In this document: in pieces, positions 45,144 through 54,343 of the stretch | Layout of the letters: the number at the start of each line of letters is the position of its first letter | Numbering within the stretch: position 1 is the first letter of the stretch | Assembly (NCBI GenBank): GCA_043753895.1 | Contig: JAYUWK010000045.1 | Coordinates: forward strand, 1 to 64,000 | Direction of reading: 5' to 3' | From: WLMZ01 sp043753895 | GTDB lineage: Bacteria > Actinomycetota > Acidimicrobiia > Acidimicrobiales > Ilumatobacteraceae | Length of the DNA stretch: 64,000 nt | The notes under the pieces: model-generated | What the model was told of the DNA's origin: nothing | The model's database searches: none | What the model saw: the letters and a program-made list of their open reading frames with translations, nothing else | Position numbers and translations under genes: made by a program

Positions 45144-46421
45144 ATGTTGTCCCGTCGTCATTTCATCCAACTCGGTGCCGGGCTCGCTGTGGGGGTGGCC
45201 CTCGACGGTTGCGCCTCAAACCGGCGAGATGTGAGCGCCCCGGTTGCGTCACCTCCAGGCTCTCCGCCGGGATCCACGCCGGCGTCGACGCCGGGCCACG
45301 CGGTCGATACCTCGGTCGCCGAAGATGCCGCGAGACATGTGTTGGTCATCGTGCAGTTGAACGGTGGTAACGACGCGTTGAACACGCTCGTGCCGTCCGA
45401 TGGCCGCTATCGCGATGCGCGACCGACACTCGCGATCGCAGAAGCCGACCTCGTAGCGCTGCGCGGCGTCAGCGAATGGTCGTTGCATCCTTCCCTCGCA
45501 GCGCTCGCGCCGTACTTCGCAGCCGGCACGGCGTCGTTCCTGCCGGGAATCGGTTTCGACGATCCCGATCGTTCGCATTTCGTGGCGATGGATCGATGGT
45601 GGCGCGCCGACGCAATTGGAGCGACCACCGGGTGGCTCGGTCGGGTGCTCGATCGCGATCGAGCCAGCGTCGATGCACCACTGCTTGCGACGGCCCTCGG
45701 AAGTGGCGCGCCGCAACTCCGCGGCGAGTACTTCCAACCGGTCACGGTGCTGCAGCCGTCGTCGTTCGCGCTGCCTCGGCTGCTCGATGCCTCTCTCTTC
45801 ACAAGGGCGGCGCGCCCCACGAGCGCGTCTGCACTCGCCGCGCAGGCACAGGAGGCGTTTCTTGCCAGCGTCGGGGCAGTTGGGTCGTTTGTCGAACTCC
45901 TCGGCGACTCACGTTCGCAGAGCAGCGATGTGCCGACCCGCGAAGGCGGGTTCGATCTGGTGCAGGGTCTCGATATCGCTGCCAAACTCGCGGTCAGCGA
46001 CCTCGGTGTACGTGTGGTAGTGGTCTCCGTCGGTGGGTTCGACACCCACGCGAATCAAGCGGCGACACAAAAGAGTCTGCTCTCTGATCTCGGTGCGGGC
46101 GTCGACGCATTCATGAAGTCCGTGGCTCTGGCCGGGGCGTCTGAGAGCGTGCTCTTGGCAACGACCACAGAGTTCGGCAGACGGGTCCAGCAGAACGGCA
46201 GCGAGGGCACCGATCACGGCGCTGGCGGTCTGTCGATGATGTTTGGGCCGATGGTCGCGGGAGGTATCCATGGCGCGGTTGATCTCGGTGATCTACTCGA
46301 TGGCGACATTCGGCCCTCGCTCGATCCTCGCACCCTCTACACGGCGTGTCTCGACTGGCTCGGTGCCGACGTGGAGGCCTCGCTCGGCAAACGGTATGAG
46401 CAGGTCGCTCTGTTGGCCTGA
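45144..46421 (+). CDS. DUF1501 family protein, predicted Tat lipoprotein
   Basis: 425 aa. SRRHFIQLGAGLAVGVALDGC is a twin-arginine signal with a lipobox ending at C22, followed by a Pro/Ser/Thr linker. LVIVQLNGGNDALNTLVPSDGRYRDARPTL, FLPGIGFDDPDRSHFVAMDRWW, VVSVGGFDTHANQ, and TTEFGRRVQQNGSEGTDHGAGG match the alkaline-phosphatase/sulfatase-like DUF1501 fold, with candidate metal ligands in D-THAN and TDHG. It is the partner of the upstream DUF1800 gene. The substrate is unknown. Confidence 0.9.
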   Translation: MLSRRHFIQLGAGLAVGVALDGCASNRRDVSAPVASPPGSPPGSTPASTPGHAVDTSVAEDAARHVLVIVQLNGGNDALNTLVPSDGRYRDARPTLAIAEADLVALRGVSEWSLHPSLAALAPYFAAGTASFLPGIGFDDPDRSHFVAMDRWWRADAIGATTGWLGRVLDRDRASVDAPLLATALGSGAPQLRGEYFQPVTVLQPSSFALPRLLDASLFTRAARPTSASALAAQAQEAFLASVGAVGSFVELLGDSRSQSSDVPTREGGFDLVQGLDIAAKLAVSDLGVRVVVVSVGGFDTHANQAATQKSLLSDLGAGVDAFMKSVALAGASESVLLATTTEFGRRVQQNGSEGTDHGAGGLSMMFGPMVAGGIHGAVDLGDLLDGDIRPSLDPRTLYTACLDWLGADVEASLGKRYEQVALLA

Positions 46422-46434
46422 GCCGGCCAGCGCG

Positions 46435-48555
46435 CTATTGGACAATGAGCGTTTGGTCGCGGTTCGTGGCGGCGGCGATGCTGCCGGCGTCGAGGGTGAG
46501 ATCGAGCCAGAGTTGACCCGGCGAGTCGGGCACCACGAACTGCAGGGTCGCAATGCGCGTGCAGCCGTCGTCGTCGGCGGTGCCGACGAACGTCCACTCG
46601 TGTTCACCGGTGGCCCAACGCAGGTGGGCGCGCAGCACGGCATCGACCAGTGGTTGGCGAAGATCGTTGACGACATGCACATCGACGGCGATGCCCTCAC
46701 CTGGTTTCACGCTCGGCGGCAGCCGATCGACAACCACGATCACGGGCCGACATGCCTCGATCACGGCCTGGAACGCCAGCTTGGGTCCGCGTTGATGATC
46801 GAGCACGCTCCAGGAGATCATCGGGCTCGAATCGTTGAGCATGAAGAAGCAGAACCCACCGCTCGGGTGGTACTTCAACCGGCGGAGCGTCTCGATGTGG
46901 TGACGCAAGAGCATTGCCTGGTAGCGCTGCGTAGCCTCGCTCCACAGGTCGAATGTTGCATATGCATCAATCGGTACGTGGGCTTCCATCATCGCCCGCT
47001 GCAGGCCGTGCGATTGTTCGAGCGTGTCCCAATCGAGGTCGGGCCAGCGAGTGGTGTCGATGAACTCATGGTGTGGGGGAACGGCCTGCGCGCCAAACTC
47101 GCTGACGAAGCGAACCATGCGCGGGAAGGCCGCTGCGAATGCCGGGAGATCGCGTTCGCTGCCGTGGTACCAGCCGAAGTAGAGGTGGCTGTCGGAGCCG
47201 CCGAACTCGGGCACGTTGGGCATGACGCCGCTATGAGCCAAGGTGGGTCGGGTGTCATCGGCTTTCTCGAACGCCCGCTTTACCCATCGGTCGAGGATGT
47301 TCTTGTTCCACGAGGGGGCCTGTTGGCGAAACAGATAGCGCGTCGCGGTCTTCCAACTGCGCTGGGGCTGGTTGAGATCTACCGTGGCGCCGGCGGGCTC
47401 GTTGTGCGAGCACCAGGTGATGATCGACGGGTGATGGCCGAGCTCGAACACGGCCTCCTGCGCCTGTGCCACAGCCCTGCGGCGGACATCGCGGGCATAC
47501 GACCATTGCAGCGGGAAGTCCTGCCACAGCAACATGCCCAACTCATCGGCCGCGTCGTACAGGGCCGGCGGAGCGATGTGTCCGTGCACACGCAGCAGGT
47601 CGAGCCCGGCATCACGAGCGAGTTCGATGTCGCGGCGAAACATTTGGGGGTCCGCACCGGCGAGGTCGAGTTGTGTCGGTGCAAGGTTGGCACCTTTCAG
47701 ATACAGGCGTTCGCCGTTGATCGACCACACCCAATCCTGCATCGCGACCTCGCGCATGCCGGTACGCACGCTGCGTGAGTGGCTGACGACACCTTCGACC
47801 ACCACGTCGATCTGCACATCGGTGAGTTCTTGCGCGCCCAATGACACTGGCCACCACAAACGCGGGTTGTCGACATCAAGGTTCCAGTCGACCTCGTTGA
47901 TGCCGCGCGCGAGGGATTGCTCAATCTCTGCGGTGACGACACCATCCACCGTTGTGCGGATGCGTACTGAACGCGGTGCGTCGCTGTCGAGGCGACCGTG
48001 CAGGCGCAGATGGGCGCGAGCATCGTTCACGTCGCGGCAGAGCACTCGCAGCCGGTCGAGGCGCACAGGCCCGGTGGTCTCGACTCGCACCGGCCGCCAC
48101 AGCCCGCCGGGGTTCCACCCAGGATCAGCGGCGTCCCATTGCTGCAACACCCCGGTGATGTTGCGCCGCCCCTTGTGCGATGTCTGCGCTGCACACGCAA
48201 CCTCCACAGCGAGGACGTGTTCGTCGCCCAAGCGGATGAGCGACGACACGTCGAACGAGTGCGGGAAGAAGTACCCCTCGGGGTCTCCGATGTAGGCGCC
48301 GTCAAGCCACACATCGGCTTGGTAGAACACGCCGTCGAGCACGATCCACGAGCGCTGATCCGGGTCGGGTTGTGGTGCGGTGAAGGTCGTGCGATACAGC
48401 AATGGGCCGTCGCTGTTGGCAAAGGTGGGCGTGGATCGCCAATGGCTTGGAACCTGAATGTCGGACCATTCGGTATCGTCGAAGTGCATGCCGACGGCAC
48501 TGCGGCGGAGTTGGTCATCGGCCGCCACCGCCCGCCATGTGCCGCTGAGATCCAT
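46435..48555 (-). CDS. Glycoside hydrolase family 2 (beta-mannosidase-like)
   Basis: 706 aa. An N-terminal jelly-roll (WRSTPTFANSDGPLLYRTTF, VFYQADVWLDGAYIGD), an Ig-like domain, and a TIM barrel are in order. The acid/base is E386 in ITWCSHNEPAG and the nucleophile E486 in VSEFGAQAVP; SEFG-x-Q favours beta-mannosidase over beta-galactosidase. No signal peptide is seen. The ATG at 48555 is chosen because TAGGGT lies 7 nt upstream on the reverse strand, although the frame remains open further. With the GH38 enzyme it suggests mannan or mannose-glycan turnover. Confidence 0.88.
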   Translation of the reverse strand: MDLSGTWRAVAADDQLRRSAVGMHFDDTEWSDIQVPSHWRSTPTFANSDGPLLYRTTFTAPQPDPDQRSWIVLDGVFYQADVWLDGAYIGDPEGYFFPHSFDVSSLIRLGDEHVLAVEVACAAQTSHKGRRNITGVLQQWDAADPGWNPGGLWRPVRVETTGPVRLDRLRVLCRDVNDARAHLRLHGRLDSDAPRSVRIRTTVDGVVTAEIEQSLARGINEVDWNLDVDNPRLWWPVSLGAQELTDVQIDVVVEGVVSHSRSVRTGMREVAMQDWVWSINGERLYLKGANLAPTQLDLAGADPQMFRRDIELARDAGLDLLRVHGHIAPPALYDAADELGMLLWQDFPLQWSYARDVRRRAVAQAQEAVFELGHHPSIITWCSHNEPAGATVDLNQPQRSWKTATRYLFRQQAPSWNKNILDRWVKRAFEKADDTRPTLAHSGVMPNVPEFGGSDSHLYFGWYHGSERDLPAFAAAFPRMVRFVSEFGAQAVPPHHEFIDTTRWPDLDWDTLEQSHGLQRAMMEAHVPIDAYATFDLWSEATQRYQAMLLRHHIETLRRLKYHPSGGFCFFMLNDSSPMISWSVLDHQRGPKLAFQAVIEACRPVIVVVDRLPPSVKPGEGIAVDVHVVNDLRQPLVDAVLRAHLRWATGEHEWTFVGTADDDGCTRIATLQFVVPDSPGQLWLDLTLDAGSIAAATNRDQTLIVQ

Positions 48556-48562
48556 TGGTGCC

Positions 48563-48568
48563 ACCCTA
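48563..48568 (-). promoter_or_regulatory. -10 box of the leaderless GH2 gene
   Basis: On the reverse strand TAGGGT ends 7 nt before the ATG at 48555. Confidence 0.5.
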
Positions 48569-48661
48569 ATAGGCCACTCATCATGGGTGCTCGACGTGAT
48601 GCGGAGTTGCGCGCGCCTACGACCTGTCGGGCCCGCCTGAGCGCGTTGCGCCAAACTTCGA

Positions 48662-48667
48662 TAAGTT
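48662..48667 (+). promoter_or_regulatory. -10 box of the leaderless MoxR gene
   Basis: TAAGTT ends 6 nt before the ATG at 48674. Confidence 0.45.
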
Positions 48668-48673
48668 CGACTC

Positions 48674-50077
48674 ATGGCGCAGATGGCAACAACTCTTGGT
48701 GAACTCAAGGCTTCCGGCTGGCAGTCGTGGCCAGTGAAAGAGGAGATCCGCCGCAACGCAGTCGTCAAGATCTCTGCCGGCGAGCCGTTGTTCGATGGTG
48801 TGATGGGTTACGAAGACACGGTCATGCCGCAACTCGAGAACGCCCTGCTGGCCGGTCACGACGTGATTTTCCTCGGCGAGCGCGGCCAGGCCAAGACGCG
48901 TATCATTCGCTCGCTCACCGGCCTGCTCGACGAATGGATGCCCATCGTTGCCGGTAGTGAGATCAACGACGACCCCTATGCGCCGGTGTCCAAGCACGCC
49001 CGCGATCTTGTGGCCGAGAAAGGTGACGACACCCCCATCAGCTGGGTGAATCGCGCCGATCGCTACGGAGAGAAGTTGGCCACCCCTGACACCTCGATTG
49101 CGGATCTGATCGGCGAGGTCGATCCCATCAAGGTCGCCGAGGGTCGTTACCTCAGTGATGAACTCACGCTGCACTACGGACTTGTGCCGCGCACCAACCG
49201 CGGCATCTTCGCGATCAACGAGATCCCCGATCTCGCCGAGCGCATCCAGGTCGGTCTGCTCAACGTGCTCGAAGAGCGCGACGTGCAGGTGCGTGGATAC
49301 AAGATCCGCCTTCCACTCGATGTCATGCTCGTCGCCTCGGCGAACCCCGACGACTACACGAACCGCGGCCGCATCATCACGCCGCTCAAGGATCGCTTCG
49401 GCAGTCAGATCCGCACGCACTATCCACTCGAGGTGCACACCGAGGTCGAGATCATGCGCCAGGAGGCCCGCCCCGCGAGCGTGGGCGATGTCACCGTGCG
49501 CGTTCCCGATTACATGGAAGAAGTCATCGCCACGCTCAGCCATCTCGCTCGTGCGAGCAGCCAGGTGAACCAGCGCAGCGGCGTGTCGGTGCGACTTTCG
49601 GTGAGCAACAGCGAGGTCCTCGCCGCCAACGCACTACGGCGTGCACTGCGCGCCGGCGAGCGCGCAGTGGTTCCGCGGATCTGTGACCTCGGTGCCATTG
49701 CCGCGTCCACCTCCGGCAAGATCGAAATCGAATCCCTCGAAGATGGTCGCGAAGGAGCGATCCTCGAGAACCTCGTGCGTTCAGCCGTGCTCACCGTGTA
49801 CAAACAGCGGGTCTCACCCGATCAGGTGCGCGATGTCATCGCTGCATTCGACGAAGGAGTCGTGGCGCACACCGGCGAGGACATGACCTCGGCCGACGAG
49901 GTCGCCCTGCTCGACGCGGTGCCTGCGCTGCGTGCGCCGGTGCTCGCGCTCGCTGGTGGTGACGAATCTCCTGCGGCGCTTGCGGCTGCGGTCGAGTTCG
50001 TGCTCGAGGGTCTGCATCTGTCGAAGCGGCTCAACAAGGATTCCGCCGGCTCGCGGGCCACCTACCGCGGCCGCTGA
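48674..50077 (+). CDS. MoxR-type AAA+ ATPase (magnesium-chelatase-like)
   Basis: 467 aa. The nucleotide loop is GERGQAKTRIIRS (a Gly-Arg-Gly variant of Walker A), Walker B is IFAINEIPDLAERIQVGLLNVLEERDVQVRG, and VMLVASANPDDYTNRGRIITPLKDRFGSQIRTHYP holds sensor 1 and the arginine finger region. It is likely the motor partner of the VWA protein encoded at 51719, by analogy with MoxR-VWA and BchI-BchD pairs that remodel or metallate target proteins. The target is unknown. Confidence 0.9.
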   Translation: MAQMATTLGELKASGWQSWPVKEEIRRNAVVKISAGEPLFDGVMGYEDTVMPQLENALLAGHDVIFLGERGQAKTRIIRSLTGLLDEWMPIVAGSEINDDPYAPVSKHARDLVAEKGDDTPISWVNRADRYGEKLATPDTSIADLIGEVDPIKVAEGRYLSDELTLHYGLVPRTNRGIFAINEIPDLAERIQVGLLNVLEERDVQVRGYKIRLPLDVMLVASANPDDYTNRGRIITPLKDRFGSQIRTHYPLEVHTEVEIMRQEARPASVGDVTVRVPDYMEEVIATLSHLARASSQVNQRSGVSVRLSVSNSEVLAANALRRALRAGERAVVPRICDLGAIAASTSGKIEIESLEDGREGAILENLVRSAVLTVYKQRVSPDQVRDVIAAFDEGVVAHTGEDMTSADEVALLDAVPALRAPVLALAGGDESPAALAAAVEFVLEGLHLSKRLNKDSAGSRATYRGR

Positions 50078-50107
50078 GCCCACCTCGACTGACGATACAG
50101 CGTCGCC

Positions 50108-51142
50108 CTATTCGGTGATGCCGAAGTAGAGGCGCCCGCTGTCTTTCAACTCTCGGTCGCGGCTGATGATGCCGCGTCCGGTGTTCTGCTCCGTAAAGTC
50201 GGTAACTGTTGCGTCGAACGCCGGGCTCACGCCTATGGAGATCAGCGGCAGCTCGGTGGCCGCTTCGGTTGTCTGTTGGAGGAAACGCTCCACCACCAAT
50301 TCGCGATCTGCGTCGGTGCCGGCAGGCAGCAGCATCGTGACAGCCATCGGGCGGTCGATCCCCTGCTCGGCGGCGCGGTGCAGCAACCCCAGCGCATCGC
50401 GCTCGTGGCGTACGGTGATGCCCAATACATCGCATGATCCGGCTAGGTCGGCGACGTCGGAGTCGGCACGCCCGGGGATGCTCACCACGCCGTCGCGCAG
50501 GCCCTGCAGCCAGAGTCGCCAGCGGATCTGATCGAGGCGTTTCGCCGCGTGTTCGGCCGGGATGGTCTGATCAACGGGGCGCACGATCTCCATCCCGAAC
50601 GAGGTAATCACAGGGGGTCCACCGCGCAGGATCCTCCAGGCATCACGCCAACCGGTGATGACGGTGTCGAGCACCTCACCGTGGCGACGCGGGTCATCGG
50701 GGAACAATCGGTTGGCGACGGCGAGCGGATGGTCGATGGGCACCCAGCCGGCCACACTGTCGCCGAACGAATCGGCGCAGACCTCGACCCAGCGCGGCCA
50801 CCAGTGGCCTGCCCATTTGGCATCCGAAAATCCGCCGTCGTTGTCGAACCACTTCGGAACGTCGCGCTCGAGCAGCGTGAACTGCAGTGCAACATTGCAC
50901 GAACGCGCCGTCTGCGTTACGCCGGTATAGAACTCCACCGCATCGCCGTTCACGGCCCCTGCGCTGGGCTGCATCCACGACCAATCGATGCCGATGCGAA
51001 TCTCAGCCGCACCCAACTCGGCAAGCAGCGCGATGTCTTCGTGGAGGCGAGCGCGATCCAGCGTGGCGCCCGGGATCACCACGTTGCGTCGGGGCAAACC
51101 AGCGGGGGCGCCAGAAGGGGAGTCGGTGGAGGTGCCGGGCAC
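50108..51142 (-). CDS. GH1-like TIM-barrel protein lacking catalytic residues
   Basis: 344 aa. LLAELGAAEIRIGIDWSWMQPSAGAVNGDAVEFYTGVTQTARSCNVALQFTL and FDNDGGFSDAKWAGHWWPRWVEVCADSFGDSVAGWVP follow the glycoside hydrolase 1 pattern. The acid/base N-E-P is replaced by D137-H138-P in WVPIDHPL, and no I-x-E-N-G nucleophile is seen. It is therefore probably a pseudoenzyme or has a new activity. The GTG start overlaps the cyclase stop by 1 bp (TAGTG), so the two are co-translated. No signal peptide. Confidence 0.75.
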   Translation of the reverse strand: MPGTSTDSPSGAPAGLPRRNVVIPGATLDRARLHEDIALLAELGAAEIRIGIDWSWMQPSAGAVNGDAVEFYTGVTQTARSCNVALQFTLLERDVPKWFDNDGGFSDAKWAGHWWPRWVEVCADSFGDSVAGWVPIDHPLAVANRLFPDDPRRHGEVLDTVITGWRDAWRILRGGPPVITSFGMEIVRPVDQTIPAEHAAKRLDQIRWRLWLQGLRDGVVSIPGRADSDVADLAGSCDVLGITVRHERDALGLLHRAAEQGIDRPMAVTMLLPAGTDADRELVVERFLQQTTEAATELPLISIGVSPAFDATVTDFTEQNTGRGIISRDRELKDSGRLYFGITE

Positions 51143-51693
51143 TAGAGGCCGAATGGGGCGCGAGTCCAGAGTTCGCTGGTATCGGTGCGCTCGGCTTCGG
51201 TGAGTTCGCCGGTGAGTTCGAAGACTTCGATGGCGCCGGGGAACCCACGCAGTTCCAACGCCCCGTGGGCGGTTGCGTGGATACCTGCGGGCAGGCGTTC
51301 GAGTTGCATCGAGGGGATCAGCACTTCGAACGGCCCGGCGGCATCGCACAGGCGGGCCGCCATATTGACTGCTGACCCGATGTAGTCGTCGCCCTCGAAC
51401 AGCAGCGCGTGCCCGGTGGCAATGCCCACGCGCAGCGACAGCGGTGCGCACACATGCGAAGCCTTGGCTTCGAGTTCCATCGAGAACGCCACGCAGTCGG
51501 TCTGATTCATGGCCACGATCATGCAGCCATCGCCCAACCACTTCGCAATGCGCACTCCATGTGCACTGGAGACATCGCGCGCAATGGCCCGAAACGCGCT
51601 GAGGATGCGGCCTGCGGCATCGTCGCCAAAGGCAGCGGTGTAGTTGGTAAAACCGGAAAGGTCCACAAATGCGAACGTGCGGGGGACACGCAT
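51142..51693 (-). CDS. Class III adenylate/guanylate cyclase
   Basis: 183 aa, essentially a lone catalytic domain. The metal-binding aspartates are D11 in FVDLSGFT and D55 in AKWLGDGCM; K51 precedes the second motif, and GSAVNMAARL supplies the transition-state asparagine and arginine. All core residues look intact, so cyclic nucleotide synthesis is plausible; ATP or GTP preference is not certain. It is translationally coupled to the GH1-like gene. Its -10 box overlaps that of the divergent VWA gene. Confidence 0.88.
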   Translation of the reverse strand: MRVPRTFAFVDLSGFTNYTAAFGDDAAGRILSAFRAIARDVSSAHGVRIAKWLGDGCMIVAMNQTDCVAFSMELEAKASHVCAPLSLRVGIATGHALLFEGDDYIGSAVNMAARLCDAAGPFEVLIPSMQLERLPAGIHATAHGALELRGFPGAIEVFELTGELTEAERTDTSELWTRAPFGL

Positions 51694-51702
51694 AACAAGG
51701 TC

Positions 51703-51712
51703 AGGCTAGCGT
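51703..51712. promoter_or_regulatory. Overlapping back-to-back -10 boxes (cyclase / VWA)
   Basis: In AGGCTAGCGT the reverse strand reads TAGCCT (51708-51703), 9 nt before the cyclase ATG at 51693, and the forward strand reads TAGCGT (51707-51712), 6 nt before the VWA ATG at 51719. The boxes share two base pairs, so RNA polymerase could serve only one direction at a time. Confidence 0.55.
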
Positions 51713-51718
51713 GCGATC

Positions 51719-53734
51719 ATGGCTGCACGGTTCACCTATTCACGATGGGATGGCACGCAGAAGGGCTTCGAGCTCGACGCTGAAACCGTGTTCGACGCGA
51801 TGACCGACGATCTGCTGTATCACGGCGACGTGAACAGCGCATTGCGTCGCATGATGCAAGAGGGTTTCAAGAACCGCAACGGTGACCGTCTTCAGGGCAT
51901 GCGTGAGATCATGGACCGGTTGCGCAAGGAACGTCAGGAGCGTCTCGATCGTGGCGATCTCGGCGGTGTCTTCCAGGAGATCGCCGACGCGCTCGAGGAC
52001 ATCGTCGACGAAGAACGTCATGCCGTCGAGAACGCAACGAACGCCGCTGAGGCCAGTGGCGACGAGCGCCGCGCCGAAACCGCTCGCCAGACCGCCGAGG
52101 ATCGCAACTTCCGCCTCGACATGCTGCCCGACGATCTTGCCGGCAAGGTACGTGAACTGCAGGCATACGACTTCGAATCGGCCGAGGCGAAGCAGCGTTT
52201 CGACGAGTTGATGGACAAGCTCCGTCAACAGCTCATGCAGCAAGCGGTCGATCAGATGAGCGGCGCAATGCAGAACATGTCGCCCGAGGACATGCAGCAC
52301 ATGAAAGACATGCTCGCCGCGCTCAACGAGATGCTCGACAAGCAACAACGCGGTGAGGATCCAGGCTTCGAGCAGTTCATGGAGAACTTCGGTGACTTCT
52401 TCCCCGAGAACCCCGAAACGCTCGAAGAACTGCTCGAGATCATGGCCCAGCGGATGGCTGCGATGCAGGCGATGATGAACTCGATGACGCCCGAGCAGCG
52501 TGTGCAGATGCAACAGCTCAGCGATCAGCTGATGGAGGACATGGACCTGCGTTGGCAGATGGATCAGCTCGGTCAGAACCTGCGCGGCATGTTCCCGCAG
52601 ATGAATTGGAACCAGAGCTACGACATGCAGGGCCAAGATCCCATGGGATTCGGCCAGGCGATGCAGACCATGCAGGAACTCGGCGAACTCGACCAGCTCG
52701 AGAACCTGTTGCGTAACGCCACGACGCCAGGCGCGTTGGCCGAGGCCGACATGGATCGTGTGCGCGACCTGATGGGCGACGACGCCGCGAAGTCACTCGC
52801 ACGTATGGCCGAACTCACGAAGATGCTCGAGGAAGCCGGCCTCATCCAGAACAAGGAGGGTCGCCTCGAACTCACGCCAAAGGGCCTCCGCAAGATCGGT
52901 TCCAACGCGCTGCGCGATCTGTACAGCAAGCTCGCCAAGGACAAAGCCGGACAGCATCAGATGGATCGCTTGGGGCAGGGCCACGAGCGCACCTACGAGA
53001 CCAAGCCGTACGAGTACGGCGATCCGTTCAACCTCGATCTCCAACGCACCTTGCGCAACGCGATCCGTCGTGGCGGGTCAGGAACGCCCGTGCACCTGTC
53101 GCCCGATGACTTCGAGATCGAGCGCACCGAGCACGTGACCCGGTCGTCCACCGTGCTCATGCTCGACCTCTCGATGAGCATGCCCATGCGCGACAACTTC
53201 CTGCCGGCGAAGAAGGTTGCGATGGCGTTGCATTCGCTGATCACGTCGCAGTTCCCGCGCGACTACATGGGCCTCGTCGGTTTCGGTGAAGTGGCTCGTG
53301 TCATCACCGCCGAGCAACTGCCCGAGGTCAGCTGGGACTTCGCCTACGGCACCAACATGCAGCACGCGATGATGCTCAGCCGCCAGCTGTTGTCGCGACA
53401 GACGGGCACCAAGCAGATCATCATGATCACCGACGGCGAACCCACGGCCCACATCACGCCAAGCGGGCATCCGTATTTCAACTACCCACCCACACAGGAG
53501 ACCATCGAGGCCACGCTGCGCGAGGTCGTGCGCTGCACGAAGGACAACATCCGTATCAACACCTTCATGCTCGATGCCGACCGGTCGCTGAAGAGCTTCA
53601 TCGAAAAGCTCACCGCCATCAACCGCGGCCGCGCCTTCTTCACCACGCCCGACACGCTCGGCGACTACGTGCTCGTCGACTTCATCGAGAACAAGAAGAA
53701 GATGGCCTGCGGTGGCGGCCGCGCCGCCGGCTGA
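51719..53734 (+). CDS. VWA-domain protein, MoxR partner
   Basis: 671 aa. Residues 1-430 are acidic, Met/Gln-rich and helical (QQAVDQMSGAMQNMSPEDMQ and similar), with coiled-coil character. The C-terminal von Willebrand A domain has an intact MIDAS: DLSMSM (D-x-S-x-S), the threonine near FAYGTNMQHA, and TDGEPT. The protein ends with KKKMACGGGRAAG. It pairs functionally with the MoxR ATPase at 48674, as in known MoxR-VWA systems. No signal or transmembrane segment, so it is cytoplasmic. Confidence 0.9.
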   Translation: MAARFTYSRWDGTQKGFELDAETVFDAMTDDLLYHGDVNSALRRMMQEGFKNRNGDRLQGMREIMDRLRKERQERLDRGDLGGVFQEIADALEDIVDEERHAVENATNAAEASGDERRAETARQTAEDRNFRLDMLPDDLAGKVRELQAYDFESAEAKQRFDELMDKLRQQLMQQAVDQMSGAMQNMSPEDMQHMKDMLAALNEMLDKQQRGEDPGFEQFMENFGDFFPENPETLEELLEIMAQRMAAMQAMMNSMTPEQRVQMQQLSDQLMEDMDLRWQMDQLGQNLRGMFPQMNWNQSYDMQGQDPMGFGQAMQTMQELGELDQLENLLRNATTPGALAEADMDRVRDLMGDDAAKSLARMAELTKMLEEAGLIQNKEGRLELTPKGLRKIGSNALRDLYSKLAKDKAGQHQMDRLGQGHERTYETKPYEYGDPFNLDLQRTLRNAIRRGGSGTPVHLSPDDFEIERTEHVTRSSTVLMLDLSMSMPMRDNFLPAKKVAMALHSLITSQFPRDYMGLVGFGEVARVITAEQLPEVSWDFAYGTNMQHAMMLSRQLLSRQTGTKQIIMITDGEPTAHITPSGHPYFNYPPTQETIEATLREVVRCTKDNIRINTFMLDADRSLKSFIEKLTAINRGRAFFTTPDTLGDYVLVDFIENKKKMACGGGRAAG

Positions 53735-53783
53735 CCGTAGCGAATCCTTCCGAACAAATCTCTGCAAGAAATCTCGGTGTAGC

Positions 53784-53790
53784 GGGAACC
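53784..53790 (+). promoter_or_regulatory. Possible ECF-type -35 element
   Basis: GGGAACC resembles the GGAAC -35 box recognised by many ECF sigma factors, and lies 32 bp before the sigma-factor start. A matching -10 is not clear, so autoregulation is only a suggestion. Confidence 0.25.
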
Positions 53791-53821
53791 AAACGCCGAT
53801 CTCGGGGCTCTTTACACATGG

Positions 53822-54343
53822 ATGTTGGAACCTGACGAGATGACCGCGTACGAACCACCCGCAACTGGAGTAGCCGATGGTGGCACCCAGTGGGTGCCGT
53901 TACGTGGCGACGCCACCGACACCTATCAGCGTTTGTACGAGCCGTTGTGCCGGATGGCGTTTCTACTGGTGGACACCCGCGAACAGGCTGAGGAAGTGGT
54001 GCAGGAGGCATTCGCCAAGGCACTGCCGCGCTGGACCAAGCTCACGAACCCCGATGCATACGTGCGCGCCAGTGTGCTCAATGGTTGTCGCCGGGTGCAC
54101 CGTCGGCGCGCGTTGGCGCGGCGACGTCCTCTGCCGCACGACGGACTCGAGACCCCCGCCGCGACCGATCACGTGATCGACGCATTGCGTCGCCTGCCAT
54201 CGCCTCAGCGCGAGGTCGTCGTGCTGCGTTTCTACCTGCAATCCACTGATGCCGAAATCGCGGAAACGCTCGGCATTGCCATAGGCACCGTGAAGTCATC
54301 ACTGAGCCGCGCCAAGACCCGCCTGAAAGAGGAACTGCAATGA
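53822..54343 (+). CDS. ECF sigma factor, SigE family
   Basis: 173 aa. Region 2 is LYEPLCRMAFLLVDTREQAEEVVQEAFAKALPRW and region 4 PSPQREVVVLRFYLQSTDAEIAETLGIAIGTVKSSLSRAKTRL. Two starts are possible: the ATG at 53822 or the internal ATG at 53840 (EMTAYEPP). It overlaps the next gene by ATGA, the usual arrangement for a sigma factor and its membrane regulator. Confidence 0.92.
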   Translation: MLEPDEMTAYEPPATGVADGGTQWVPLRGDATDTYQRLYEPLCRMAFLLVDTREQAEEVVQEAFAKALPRWTKLTNPDAYVRASVLNGCRRVHRRRALARRRPLPHDGLETPAATDHVIDALRRLPSPQREVVVLRFYLQSTDAEIAETLGIAIGTVKSSLSRAKTRLKEELQ

